NCBI GenBank assembly: GCA_029249345.1 | Contig: JAQWHM010000022.1 | Span: 112,602 to 176,601 of the forward strand | Direction of reading: 5' to 3' | Length of the DNA stretch: 64,000 nt | DNA from: UBA10348 sp002469915 | GTDB lineage: Bacteria; Bacteroidota; Rhodothermia; Rhodothermales; UBA10348 | Shown: one piece after another, positions 25,665-33,612 of the stretch | Layout of the letters: each line of letters opens with the position of its first letter | Numbering within the stretch: the first letter of the stretch is position 1 | Translations under genes and position numbers: made by a program | The notes under the pieces: generated by a model | Told to the model about the DNA's origin: nothing | Seen by the model: the letters and a program-made list of their open reading frames with translations, nothing else | Databases searched by the model: none

Positions 25665-26597
25665 TTACGAATTGGACCCTGAATTTGCAAAGGAACCATG
25701 AAGGGCATCTAGCTCGATTACGATGTTCTGGTAGGCTTCGATTAAGCGATCTCTGATTGAGGAAGCCCGCTCGGCAAATTTCTTTTGCTGGGAGATGTAT
25801 TGTTGACGTCCGTGATCCGCTTCGATGGGTACGGGATCTATGCCAAATGCGGACACATCATAAGGGCTGGATGCCATGTCCAAAACTCGAATTTCCATGG
25901 CTAACTCAAACGCATCCATGATGAGATCGCTGTCAATCCAAGGGTATCGTTTGAAAGCCCATCGATACATATCCATGTTCGCGTGCAAACAACCGGGCTG
26001 CTCGCAGTTTGTCATATCGTCGCGGTCTAGCTGACGGCTATTTAAGGGCCGTGCGTCGGGAGTGAAAAATCGGAACGCATCGTAATGACTGCAATTGACC
26101 GTACCATTTTCAACGACCTCATTTACTTCATTTTGAGATACTCGGAGTTGAACGCTTGCATGGCGCGCGGTATCCGCTTTGTAGAGCATTGCCCACTCAT
26201 GTAGCCCGAAGCATCCGAATTGCGGGGCTCTATTCCGAGTGGATTGAAGTAGGTTCAGGATCCACCGTGTGCCTCTCTCAAAGTGCTTTGGAGTATTTGA
26301 AAGGCTTACTCTTACACCGAGGTCCCCGACCTCAAAATGCTCTCTATCCAAAAAGCGTTCGGCAGCAGGCCCTTTCAATATTATTCCGAGCCCGGGAGAC
26401 CATTTTCTGAGATGAGAGGGGCGAAATGCATAGTATTCAAAAAGAAAATCAGCAACCGGGTTTTCTTCATGTCGACTTCGGCGCCGTGCATGCGGAGCCA
26501 CTACGGCCTCGAATCGTTCTTCGTGCTGTTTGCAACGCTGTTTCCACTCGGATTCTGATAATAATCCGACCGTTGATGATTTTGTGGAAGAGTGCAT
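25665..26597 (-). CDS. Conserved protein of the family often labelled 3-methyladenine DNA glycosylase
   Basis: 310 aa from ATG 26597; a longer frame to 26768 would run into the divergent gene and shows no conserved sequence. Recognisable family stretches: NPVADFLFEYYAFRPSHLR, then SPG, SHYDAFRFFTPDARPLN, EQPGCLHANMDMYRWAFK, ASPYDVSAFGIDPVPIE and QQKKFAERASSIRDRL. Database entries for this family usually say 3-methyladenine DNA glycosylase, but I see no helix-hairpin-helix or other known glycosylase motif, so the label is doubtful. It lies 61 bases upstream of propeller paralog H on the same strand and could be the first gene of that transcript. Confidence 0.75.
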   Translation of the reverse strand: MHSSTKSSTVGLLSESEWKQRCKQHEERFEAVVAPHARRRSRHEENPVADFLFEYYAFRPSHLRKWSPGLGIILKGPAAERFLDREHFEVGDLGVRVSLSNTPKHFERGTRWILNLLQSTRNRAPQFGCFGLHEWAMLYKADTARHASVQLRVSQNEVNEVVENGTVNCSHYDAFRFFTPDARPLNSRQLDRDDMTNCEQPGCLHANMDMYRWAFKRYPWIDSDLIMDAFELAMEIRVLDMASSPYDVSAFGIDPVPIEADHGRQQYISQQKKFAERASSIRDRLIEAYQNIVIELDALHGSFANSGSNS

Positions 26598-26696
26598 TAT
26601 GAAAAGCCGTTGTTGGCCCAAGGCCGTAATTACTGGGTGATTGGTCGAACAGAATGGTCGCACGCGCATTTGAAAATACATCCCATCCCCCAAGTG

Positions 26697-27275
26697 ATGC
26701 CGAGTCGAATGAGATTTATTCTGGTACTGATTGCTTTCTTTGCTCTTTCCGGAAATGCAAAAGCACAATTGTCCACGTATGTAGTGGCTATCGATTCTTC
26801 AGCGTTCCAATTTGAAGTGGAGCATTTTGGTATTGCTACGGTCAATGGAGTGCTTTCAACCGGCTCCGGCGAAGTTCAGTATTCCCCGTCTTTTCCTGAT
26901 TCTATTTCTGCGCAAATCGTTCTAGATGTCTCAAGCGTTGATACCAATAATCGTCTGCGAGACAGAGAGTTGAAATCGGAAGATTTTTTAGATGCGGGAC
27001 GATATCCGCTGGTTCAATTTTCATCTACGGGGACCGTGGAAGACAAAGGGGAAACGTCTCAGGTTTTTGCTCAAGGGGAAATGACTTTTTATGGAGAGAC
27101 GAGACAACTTCAGCTCCCGTTAGACGTGCAAGAGGGGGACGGAGTATTAATCATACGCTCCGCATTTTCGATTCGTCGCCAAGACTTTGACATCGATTTC
27201 GGTATTCTCATGAACAGTCTGGTTAGCGATGAAATCAAGATTAATGTGGAATTGGTGGCTTACCGTGAGAACTAA
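26697..27275 (+). CDS. Exported YceI-like lipocalin-fold protein
   Basis: 192 aa from ATG 26697, or 188 from ATG 26709; the earlier in-frame ATG at 26592 would overlap the divergent gene. The signal ends SGNAKAQ. YceI pattern: SSAFQFEVEHFGIATVNGVL, SAQIVLDVSSVDTNNRLRD, SEDFLDAGRYPLVQFSST and GEMTFYGETRQLQLPL. YceI proteins are periplasmic beta-barrels that bind polyisoprenoid-like or other amphiphiles. The 100-base spacer to the divergent gene must contain both promoters. Confidence 0.88.
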   Translation: MPSRMRFILVLIAFFALSGNAKAQLSTYVVAIDSSAFQFEVEHFGIATVNGVLSTGSGEVQYSPSFPDSISAQIVLDVSSVDTNNRLRDRELKSEDFLDAGRYPLVQFSSTGTVEDKGETSQVFAQGEMTFYGETRQLQLPLDVQEGDGVLIIRSAFSIRRQDFDIDFGILMNSLVSDEIKINVELVAYREN

Positions 27276-27357
27276 ACGCTTTTCTTCGATTGAAAATAGA
27301 AGCCCTCGAACGGTGTCTTATGCAAAATTTTCTGGATGAATTAGAGGAAGAAATCAG

Positions 27358-27936
27358 ATGAGACTAGCAATACTGATTTTGGCTTTTGTTTCCGTTGCCG
27401 CAGGATGTGACAAGGAGTCCTTGGTGACCGTGGTTTTCGAAACCGATAAGGGTTCCATTGTAGTTGCTGTAGATACGGTGGCTGCTCCAATCACTGCGTC
27501 CAACTTCTTGCGATATGTGGATTCTGGATTCTATGAAGGTGGTTCCTTTTTTCGCGTGGTTCGAATGGACAATCAGCCAGCCGATTCCATTTTTATCGAA
27601 GTTATTCAGGGCGGTGCAAATCCAGCATTGAGAGATCTGTTTTTCGACTCCATCCCACTTGAACGAACCAATATTACCGGTTTAAAACATGTGGACGGAG
27701 CTATTTCGATGGCTCGAGGAGAGCCTGACTCTGCTGACCACTCTATATTTTTCTGCATTGGCGATCAGCCATCACTGGATTTCGGAGGCATGCGTAATCC
27801 AGATGGACAGGGCTTTGCAGCGTTTGGTCAAATCATCAAAGGCATGGAAATCGTGCGTATGATTCAACAGGGAATGACTGAGCAACAGACGCTCATGGAT
27901 CCTGTTCGCATTCAAGCAGTCCAGCGTGTGGATTGA
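27358..27936 (+). CDS. Cyclophilin-type peptidyl-prolyl isomerase lipoprotein
   Basis: 192 aa. Lipobox VAAGC with Cys at residue 17, then a cyclophilin domain: VFETDKGSIVVAVDTVAAPI, TASNFLRYVDSGFYEGGSFF with FRVVR, GAISMARGEPDSADHSIFFC and FAAFGQIIKGMEIV. The catalytic Arg of FFRVVR is kept, while the usual QGGD is QGGA and the FFI motif is FFC. It should speed proline cis/trans change in periplasmic proteins. The following small gene starts 2 bases after its stop. Confidence 0.88.
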   Translation: MRLAILILAFVSVAAGCDKESLVTVVFETDKGSIVVAVDTVAAPITASNFLRYVDSGFYEGGSFFRVVRMDNQPADSIFIEVIQGGANPALRDLFFDSIPLERTNITGLKHVDGAISMARGEPDSADHSIFFCIGDQPSLDFGGMRNPDGQGFAAFGQIIKGMEIVRMIQQGMTEQQTLMDPVRIQAVQRVD

Positions 27937-27938
27937 TT

Positions 27939-28106
27939 ATGAGAGAGTGTCCCTCTTGTGCGCTAGAATCCAACGACGATCATGAAACGTGCCCCTTTTG
28001 TGGGTATGATTTTCCTGAACTTCACAAGTCCTTGCCGTGGTTTGCATGGCTATTTGCACTTCTGATGATCTGGCCACTTATTGAAATCTTGAAACGTCTC
28101 ATCTGA
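27939..28106 (+). CDS. 55-aa zinc-ribbon membrane protein
   Basis: An ATG at 27939 opens 55 codons. The N-terminus holds two CxxC pairs, CPSC (residues 4-7) and CPFCGYDFPE (residues 18-21), forming a zinc ribbon like zinc-ribbon domains fused to membrane proteins. Residues about 33-50 (PWFAWLFALLMIWPLIEI) form one transmembrane helix, with KRLI after it. It sits 2 bases after the cyclophilin gene and 7 bases before the oxygenase gene, so it belongs to the operon. The positive end after the helix suggests a cytosolic C-terminus, but topology is uncertain. Confidence 0.75.
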   Translation: MRECPSCALESNDDHETCPFCGYDFPELHKSLPWFAWLFALLMIWPLIEILKRLI

Positions 28107-28113
28107 AGCAATC

Positions 28114-29253
28114 ATGAACATCCCAGCTTCCTTTTTTGGTGATCTCAGCGTTGAGGACTTTCTCAGCGACTATTGGCAAAAGAAGCCTCTTTTGGTTCGA
28201 AGTGCCTGGCCTGACTTTGAGTCCCCGTTGTCTCCTGAAGCCTTCATGGAGTTATCCAGCCGAGAAGATGCGTTGAGCCGGATGATTGTAGAAAAGGGGG
28301 GCTCGAACCCATGGGAAATGAGAGAGGGGCCGTTTAGTCGTTCTGATTTTGATGAGACCCCGGACTCTCATTGGACGCTCCTCATACAGGAGGTAGATAG
28401 GCTGGTACCTGAGGTACGAAGTCTGTTGCAGGTAGTCTCGTTTTTGCCAAAATGGCGATTAGACGATGTGATGATCAGTTATGCGGCCAATGGTGGGGGA
28501 GTCGGAGCACATATTGATAACTACGACGTGTTTCTGCTTCAAGGGCTAGGACAACGCCAGTGGCAGATTAATACGGTCCCCGTCGAGGAAGAGGTCTTGG
28601 TCGAAGGAATTGACGTTTCAATTCTCGCTGATTTTGAACCAGATCGAGATTGGGTATTGAATCCTGGAGACCTGTTGTATCTACCCCCGAGAGTAGCTCA
28701 TTTCGGAGTTGCCCTTGGGCCTTGTATGACGCTTTCCTTTGGATGTCGCGCTCCCGGTGTTCTCGAAATGGTGTCTGCCGTATTTGAGCGGGCTCTAGAA
28801 GAACTAGATCCCATCGACCGCTACCAGGACCCGAATCTGACGGCCGGTTCACCTGCTGGGAAAATTAGCGGTGAGATTGTGAGTTGGGTGAAATCCAGGG
28901 TCACGGATTTGGTTGGTGATGAAACCGCGCTCACAGAATTAGTGGGCAGTATTCTTTCTGAGCCCAGACGGTTTGTCGAAGGAGCCTCAATCGAAGACAC
29001 CTTAGGTGCTGCTTTTAAGAAAGGAGCCCTGCGACCAGCTACGTCTTCTCAGGTGCTCTACCAAGTGAATCCAACGGGAAGTGTACAGCTTTTTGCTGCG
29101 GGCGAGCCTATCGTGCTGGGTGCTGAAGCACTACCGCTCGTTCAGAAACTTATTGAAGGCCCAGGACTGACTTCTGAAGATCTGAAGGGCGAGCCCGCAT
29201 TGGCTGACTTATTGGAAGATCTATATCTGGATGGCGTACTGGTTACTGGATAA
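28114..29253 (+). CDS. RoxA-type JmjC/cupin ribosomal protein oxygenase
   Basis: 379 aa, close in size to E. coli RoxA (YcfD), which uses Fe(II) and 2-oxoglutarate to hydroxylate an arginine of ribosomal protein L16. N-terminal SVEDFLSDYWQKKPLLVRSA is characteristic. Iron ligands: H133 and D135 in GAHIDNYDVF, and H196 in LPPRVAHFG. A C-terminal winged-helix-like region follows from about residue 260, as in the bacterial family. The E. coli substrate is known; that this protein modifies the same arginine is inference. Fourth gene of the + strand group starting at 26697. Confidence 0.9.
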   Translation: MNIPASFFGDLSVEDFLSDYWQKKPLLVRSAWPDFESPLSPEAFMELSSREDALSRMIVEKGGSNPWEMREGPFSRSDFDETPDSHWTLLIQEVDRLVPEVRSLLQVVSFLPKWRLDDVMISYAANGGGVGAHIDNYDVFLLQGLGQRQWQINTVPVEEEVLVEGIDVSILADFEPDRDWVLNPGDLLYLPPRVAHFGVALGPCMTLSFGCRAPGVLEMVSAVFERALEELDPIDRYQDPNLTAGSPAGKISGEIVSWVKSRVTDLVGDETALTELVGSILSEPRRFVEGASIEDTLGAAFKKGALRPATSSQVLYQVNPTGSVQLFAAGEPIVLGAEALPLVQKLIEGPGLTSEDLKGEPALADLLEDLYLDGVLVTG

Positions 29254-29258
29254 CTGGC

Positions 29259-29633
29259 TTAGTTGACCGTTACATAGATGGCAATCATCCGTCCGCGCCT
29301 AGTTGAGCCCGTTCCCAGCACTTCGCCAGCGATTTGAGCGCCAACACTCGGTTCTTTGATGTCTTCAATCAAAATCCCGTTAGCGCCAATCTCACCTGCA
29401 CGCTCTCGTACTTTTCGCAACATATTGCTTTCGCGGGTTAACTGAGAATCTCCTTGAGCATGAATGATGGCAATCTTTTCCCAGTCGCCTACGATATCAC
29501 TTTCGCTCAGGTAAATGACAACGTCGTCGGGATGCACCGGTGGAAGATCGAAGTCGGCTAGCATGGTCGCTTGCGTTTGTACGCATCCGGCGAGGAGTAA
29601 AATTAAGGTCAGGAAGGGTAGAGCTCGTTTCAT
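29259..29633 (-). CDS. Small lipoprotein of unknown function
   Basis: 124 aa. Lipobox LLLAGC with Cys at residue 17. The mature part contains VVIYLSESDIVGDWEKIAII and RERAGEIGANGILIEDIKEP, which resembles small outer-membrane lipoproteins of the DUF4156 / YjfS kind that pair a beta strand with a GANA/GANG helix. It ends TRRGRMIAIYVTVN. Converges with the oxygenase gene, 5 bases between stops. Confidence 0.75.
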   Translation of the reverse strand: MKRALPFLTLILLLAGCVQTQATMLADFDLPPVHPDDVVIYLSESDIVGDWEKIAIIHAQGDSQLTRESNMLRKVRERAGEIGANGILIEDIKEPSVGAQIAGEVLGTGSTRRGRMIAIYVTVN

Positions 29634-29797
29634 TACATCGGTTTGTCTTGTGGCCTGGCAGGTGGCATTAAGTAAGCCGATTACACGGGGCGAAGGGTAA
29701 CACGGGAAACACCGAAAGTGCAGATTGGACAGATCGCTCGCGTGGCAAAGTGGGGTTCGAAGCGGCCATTTTAAGTGCTAAGCTGCGAAATGGACAT

Positions 29798-29836
29798 AAA
29801 AAAAGCGGGGGGCGGCCAAATGGCCGCCCCCCGCTT
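29798..29836 (-). terminator. Rho-independent terminator after the OmpA/PKD gene
   Basis: On the - strand a 15-bp GC-rich stem (29836-29822 with 29817-29803), loop of 4 bases, is followed by seven T residues (29804-29798). It lies 24 bases beyond the stop of the OmpA-family gene and should end that transcript. Confidence 0.92.
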
Positions 29837-29859
29837 CAACAGTCTGATGTGTTCAGTGT

Positions 29860-31398
29860 CTACCGAACAGGGATCGTGTCTGCGCGACGGAACTGTGATA
29901 GACCTTCTTTCTTGCTGCCCATTCCTGAGCGGCCCATTCCAGTCGTAACCAGACGTCCGGCAGTAACACCGTTGTCTACGTAGAACTGTTCGACAGCTCG
30001 TGCGCGATCATCACTCAATTCCTGAGGACGACGCTCACCAGCAGATGCCCATCCTTCAACGCGTGCGTTGAGATTCGGGCACTCAAGCAGGATCTCCAGA
30101 TTTTCCTGAAGTGCTGCACGGCCTTCTTCTGTAAGAGCAGAAGAGTTGCGGTCGAAGTAGGCAGAGTTCATTTCCGTGATTTCACGGCAGATGGCTGCTT
30201 CGTAGGGGTCGACCGTAATCGTCATTTCGCGACGGATAGTGCCGGCGCAATTTTTGATTTCGAGAACAACCGTATACGTACCTGCTTCTTCGTACGTGTG
30301 AGTTGGGTTTTCGTCCATTGACATGGAGCCGTCACCGAACATCCAGTGGTACGTGCCTTCGCTACCACTCACATTAGCCGAAAATGAAACCGCGGTTTCT
30401 GTATCAGGGCTCATGTTGGAAGCGCGCATGGAGGTGATCTGCGCTGGCAAGCACGGATCTTTCACGGTTACTGGGCAGGTCATAACGGACGTGTACTTAC
30501 CGTTTCCGTTTGTTGCCGTTACGCCGACATTGTACTCGCCTGTACGTGCAAACGTGTGAGAGACCGTCATACCTTCGGCAGATCCATCGCCATCAAACGT
30601 CCAAAGCAGATTGACAGGCTGAGTAGCGTCTTCGTTCATAGATGCCGTGAACGTTACCGGCGCTCCGGTGTCTACTGCATCGATCGGGCAGATCATGTCG
30701 GTTAACTCAACAGGAGTAACACGCTTGAAGTTGTACTTAATACCTGCAGAGTGTGCACCGAGAAAGTCGACTCCAAAGTTGTCATTTACACTACCGTCAG
30801 GGTTGCCGTCAGGGTTGCCGTCGGGTGTCTGAGCATCAAGTACCGTCTGCAAGAAAAAAGAAGTGCTCCGGTTGATGTAGAAGTCGAGACCTAAACCAAA
30901 CGTGACACCGTATGCCATGTTGTCTGAGTCTTCAACACATGCACCGTTGTTCGCACAAGCGACGGAATAAACATACGTTGATCCTCCACCGACATTAAGC
31001 CCTGCCATCCAGTAAGGAGCAATTTTTCCTTGGGATAATAATTTACGGGCAATCAGAGCCACGCCCCAACGAGTGGTAGGGTGATCTTTCGTATCTGTAG
31101 GGACTTCGAAGTCAGTGATCTGATTATAGTCACCGGTTCTGATAGCTAGACCCAAGCTGTAATCAGATGTGAACTGATATCCCAGTTCCACGCCTAGATT
31201 GTACGGTAGGGTATCGAACATACCACCGTCAAAATTGAACGGTGATTTTTCGTTGTCTCCCATGTAGTAGGAAATTCCTACATGTGGGCGAATGTAGACG
31301 GAACCTTCTCCGCGCTCAACCTGAGCATTCGCAGACTGTGGAGCTAGGCTCACGATCAGCAGCGCGATGAAAAGGAAAAGCGGTACGAGTTTTCTCAT
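29860..31398 (-). CDS. OmpA-family outer-membrane protein with PKD domains
   Basis: 512 aa from ATG 31398, chosen because GGAGG lies 7 bases before it and a signal peptide follows (MRKLVPLFLFIALLIV..ANAQ). Order: signal; OMP beta-barrel about residues 27-230 (VYIRPHVGISYYMGDNE, LGVELGYQF, GVTFGLGLDFYINRST); two PKD-like domains (WTFDGDGSAEGMTVSHTFAR and WMFGDGSMSMDENPTHTYEE); C-terminal OmpA domain (SAYFDRNSSALTEEGRAAL, VEGWASAGE, LSDDRARAVEQFYVDNGV) that should bind peptidoglycan. The barrel has a DGNPDGNPDG repeat. Probably an abundant envelope-stabilising porin-like protein. Confidence 0.92.
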   Translation of the reverse strand: MRKLVPLFLFIALLIVSLAPQSANAQVERGEGSVYIRPHVGISYYMGDNEKSPFNFDGGMFDTLPYNLGVELGYQFTSDYSLGLAIRTGDYNQITDFEVPTDTKDHPTTRWGVALIARKLLSQGKIAPYWMAGLNVGGGSTYVYSVACANNGACVEDSDNMAYGVTFGLGLDFYINRSTSFFLQTVLDAQTPDGNPDGNPDGSVNDNFGVDFLGAHSAGIKYNFKRVTPVELTDMICPIDAVDTGAPVTFTASMNEDATQPVNLLWTFDGDGSAEGMTVSHTFARTGEYNVGVTATNGNGKYTSVMTCPVTVKDPCLPAQITSMRASNMSPDTETAVSFSANVSGSEGTYHWMFGDGSMSMDENPTHTYEEAGTYTVVLEIKNCAGTIRREMTITVDPYEAAICREITEMNSAYFDRNSSALTEEGRAALQENLEILLECPNLNARVEGWASAGERRPQELSDDRARAVEQFYVDNGVTAGRLVTTGMGRSGMGSKKEGLSQFRRADTIPVR

Positions 31399-31484
31399 TT
31401 GAGTCCTCCAATGTGACATCTTTGTCATTATAAAACGATATAAAATCGCCGATTGGTTATTCAATACACGGCGATTAGGGATTT

Positions 31485-32765
31485 TTAAAGGCAACGCCGT
31501 CCAATTTGGACGTATTCTCGGTGATTATTTCCGGTGTAAATCTGGCGTGGGCGATAGATTCGAGTATCTGAATCCGTCTTCATTTCCAACCACTGAGCAA
31601 TCCAGCCCGGGAGTCTACCAAGTGCAAACATCACAGTAAACATATTCGTGGGAATGCCCATGGCGCGATAAAGAATACCTGAGTAGAAATCCACATTTGG
31701 ATACAATCCACGAGAGATGAAGTATTCATCCTCGAGAGCAATGTTTTCTAGCTCTTTAGCCAGATCCAATAGTGGATCATCTATTCCGAGTTCACCCAGT
31801 ACTTCGTCTGCAATCTGCTTGATCACGCGCGCACGAGGATCAAAGTTCTTATACACCCGATGTCCAAAACCCATAAGTCGGAATGGGTCGGACTTGTCTT
31901 TGGCTTTGTCGACATACTTTTTGAAGCCACCACCATCTTGACGAATCATTTCCAGCATTTCGATGACGGCGGTGTTTGCGCCTCCATGCAAAGGGCCTGA
32001 CAGGGCCGAGATACCAGCGGAGATGGAAGAGAACAAGTCTGCTCCTGAGCTTCCTACCATCCGGACGGTAGAGGTCGAGCAGTTTTGCTCATGGTCGGCG
32101 TGCAAAATAAGGAGCATATCCAGCGTTTTGACCAAAAGCGGGTGAGGCTCGTAGTCTTCCGAAGGCACAGCGAACATCATGTGCAAAAAGTCTTCGGCAT
32201 ATCCCAGGTTGTTGCGGGGGTATATGTAAGGCTGACCAATAGACTTCTTGAAAGCAAATGCAGCTATTGTATTCAGTTTGGCAAGCAACCGGCGAATATT
32301 GAGGTCAATGTCCTCACCATTTTCCGTACCGGGGTAAAATGCACTCAAAGAAGAAACAATCGTAGAAAGAACGCTCATGGGTGGAGCATTCGGCGGATAT
32401 CCCTCAAAGAACTTTTTCATGTCTTCGTGGATGAGGCTGTGCCTGGTCATCTCGCCATGAAAATCGTCCAATTCTACTCGCGTGGGAAGATTTCCGTAGA
32501 TGAGCAGGTAAGCTACATCAAGAAAAGAAGAGTGATTGGCCAAGTCTTCAATGGCGTACCCTCTATATCTGAGAATTCCATTTTCACCATCGATAAAGGT
32601 GATACCGCTTTTGCAAGATCCGGTGTTTGCAAATCCGGGGTCTACGGTGATCGCACCTGTAGTACCACGTAATTTTCTAATGTCAAAACCGACTTCATTT
32701 TCGCTCCCGACGGTTACGGGAAATTCAACGTCGTGATCACTGATCGACAGTCGAGCAGGTTCCAT
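31485..32765 (-). CDS. gltA: Citrate synthase
   Basis: 426 aa, the usual length of the type II (hexameric) enzyme. It condenses acetyl-CoA and oxaloacetate to citrate, the entry step of the TCA cycle. Motifs: SCKSGITFIDGENGILRYRG, HADHEQNCSTSTVRMVGSSG, catalytic His in SGPLHGGANTAV, catalytic His in GFGHRVYKNFDPRA, and the Asp in VDFYSG. The OmpA-family gene begins 86 bases downstream on the same strand but has its own ribosome-binding site. Confidence 0.97.
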   Translation of the reverse strand: MEPARLSISDHDVEFPVTVGSENEVGFDIRKLRGTTGAITVDPGFANTGSCKSGITFIDGENGILRYRGYAIEDLANHSSFLDVAYLLIYGNLPTRVELDDFHGEMTRHSLIHEDMKKFFEGYPPNAPPMSVLSTIVSSLSAFYPGTENGEDIDLNIRRLLAKLNTIAAFAFKKSIGQPYIYPRNNLGYAEDFLHMMFAVPSEDYEPHPLLVKTLDMLLILHADHEQNCSTSTVRMVGSSGADLFSSISAGISALSGPLHGGANTAVIEMLEMIRQDGGGFKKYVDKAKDKSDPFRLMGFGHRVYKNFDPRARVIKQIADEVLGELGIDDPLLDLAKELENIALEDEYFISRGLYPNVDFYSGILYRAMGIPTNMFTVMFALGRLPGWIAQWLEMKTDSDTRIYRPRQIYTGNNHREYVQIGRRCL

Positions 32766-32964
32766 AATATCTACTACACAAAGTGGGAAGGAGACTGCAA
32801 CGGGGCAGTCAGGAAAAATAAAGCATTATTACGCGCTTAACCTGAATTAGACCCTGTTTTCGACGATCTACGATGAAAATTCGCCGTTCTATCAGGTTGG
32901 AGTCCAGTCCGAAAGCAACTAGATTCATAGGCTAACAACACCCATTACCCTTTCTACACCTCGC

Positions 32965-33612
32965 ATGCTCTCCGAACTCAACAGAATGCTTGAGAAGAAT
33001 CTGTTTAGAGAGTCTTCAAATGAGGAGTTGTTTAACCCGTACTCAACGCGCTCAGAAGGGCTTGACCGGGCAGATGCCATTTCCATTCGACGAGATAATC
33101 TTAGAAAGTATGTGACTGAAAGGCGGAAAAAGCCGGAAGTCTTGTTACTGGCCGAGGCGCCCGGACCGTGGGGATGTCGATTTTCTGGCGTACCGATAAC
33201 GAGCGAAGAACAATTGCTGGATCCTGATTTTCCAATATCGGGAAGGCAATCCAGCCTAGAAGAAAACCCTCACAAAGAGTACAGTGCCACCATTTATTGG
33301 GGAATTTTGTTACCGTGGCATGAGCATATATTTACGTGGAATACGGTGCCTATGCATCCCCACTACCAAGGAAAGCCCCTTACTATTCGAACTCCCCGCG
33401 CATCTGAAATCAAACGATTTCTACCTCTCGTTTCGGAAATGGTTGAAATATTAAAGCCTCGAGCTGTTGTTGCTGTGGGCCGAAAAGCGGAAAAGGCGCT
33501 TGGAATGATTGACGTCGAAGCCACCTACGTCCGGCATCCATCTCAAGGCGGTGCTACCTTGTTTAGAGAAGGTGTTTTGCAGATCCTTAAAGAGTTGAAT
33601 TTGATTACATGA
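32965..33612 (+). CDS. Uracil-DNA glycosylase-like protein
   Basis: 215 aa. UDG-superfamily fold: VLLLAEAPGPWGCRFSGVPI (N-terminal active-site loop, here EAPG), TWNTVPMHPHY in the middle, AVVAVGRKAEKAL and a C-terminal VRHPSQGG in place of the HPSP loop. The motif pattern points to a diverged branch (DUF4918-like) rather than classical Ung, so the excised base cannot be assigned. Its end overlaps the rarA start by 4 bases (ATGA). Confidence 0.8.
   Translation: MLSELNRMLEKNLFRESSNEELFNPYSTRSEGLDRADAISIRRDNLRKYVTERRKKPEVLLLAEAPGPWGCRFSGVPITSEEQLLDPDFPISGRQSSLEENPHKEYSATIYWGILLPWHEHIFTWNTVPMHPHYQGKPLTIRTPRASEIKRFLPLVSEMVEILKPRAVVAVGRKAEKALGMIDVEATYVRHPSQGGATLFREGVLQILKELNLIT

Noticed and set aside
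31399..31494. Longer start for the OmpA/PKD gene at 31494
   Set aside because: It would overlap the end of gltA and hide the signal peptide; ATG 31398 has GGAGG in front.
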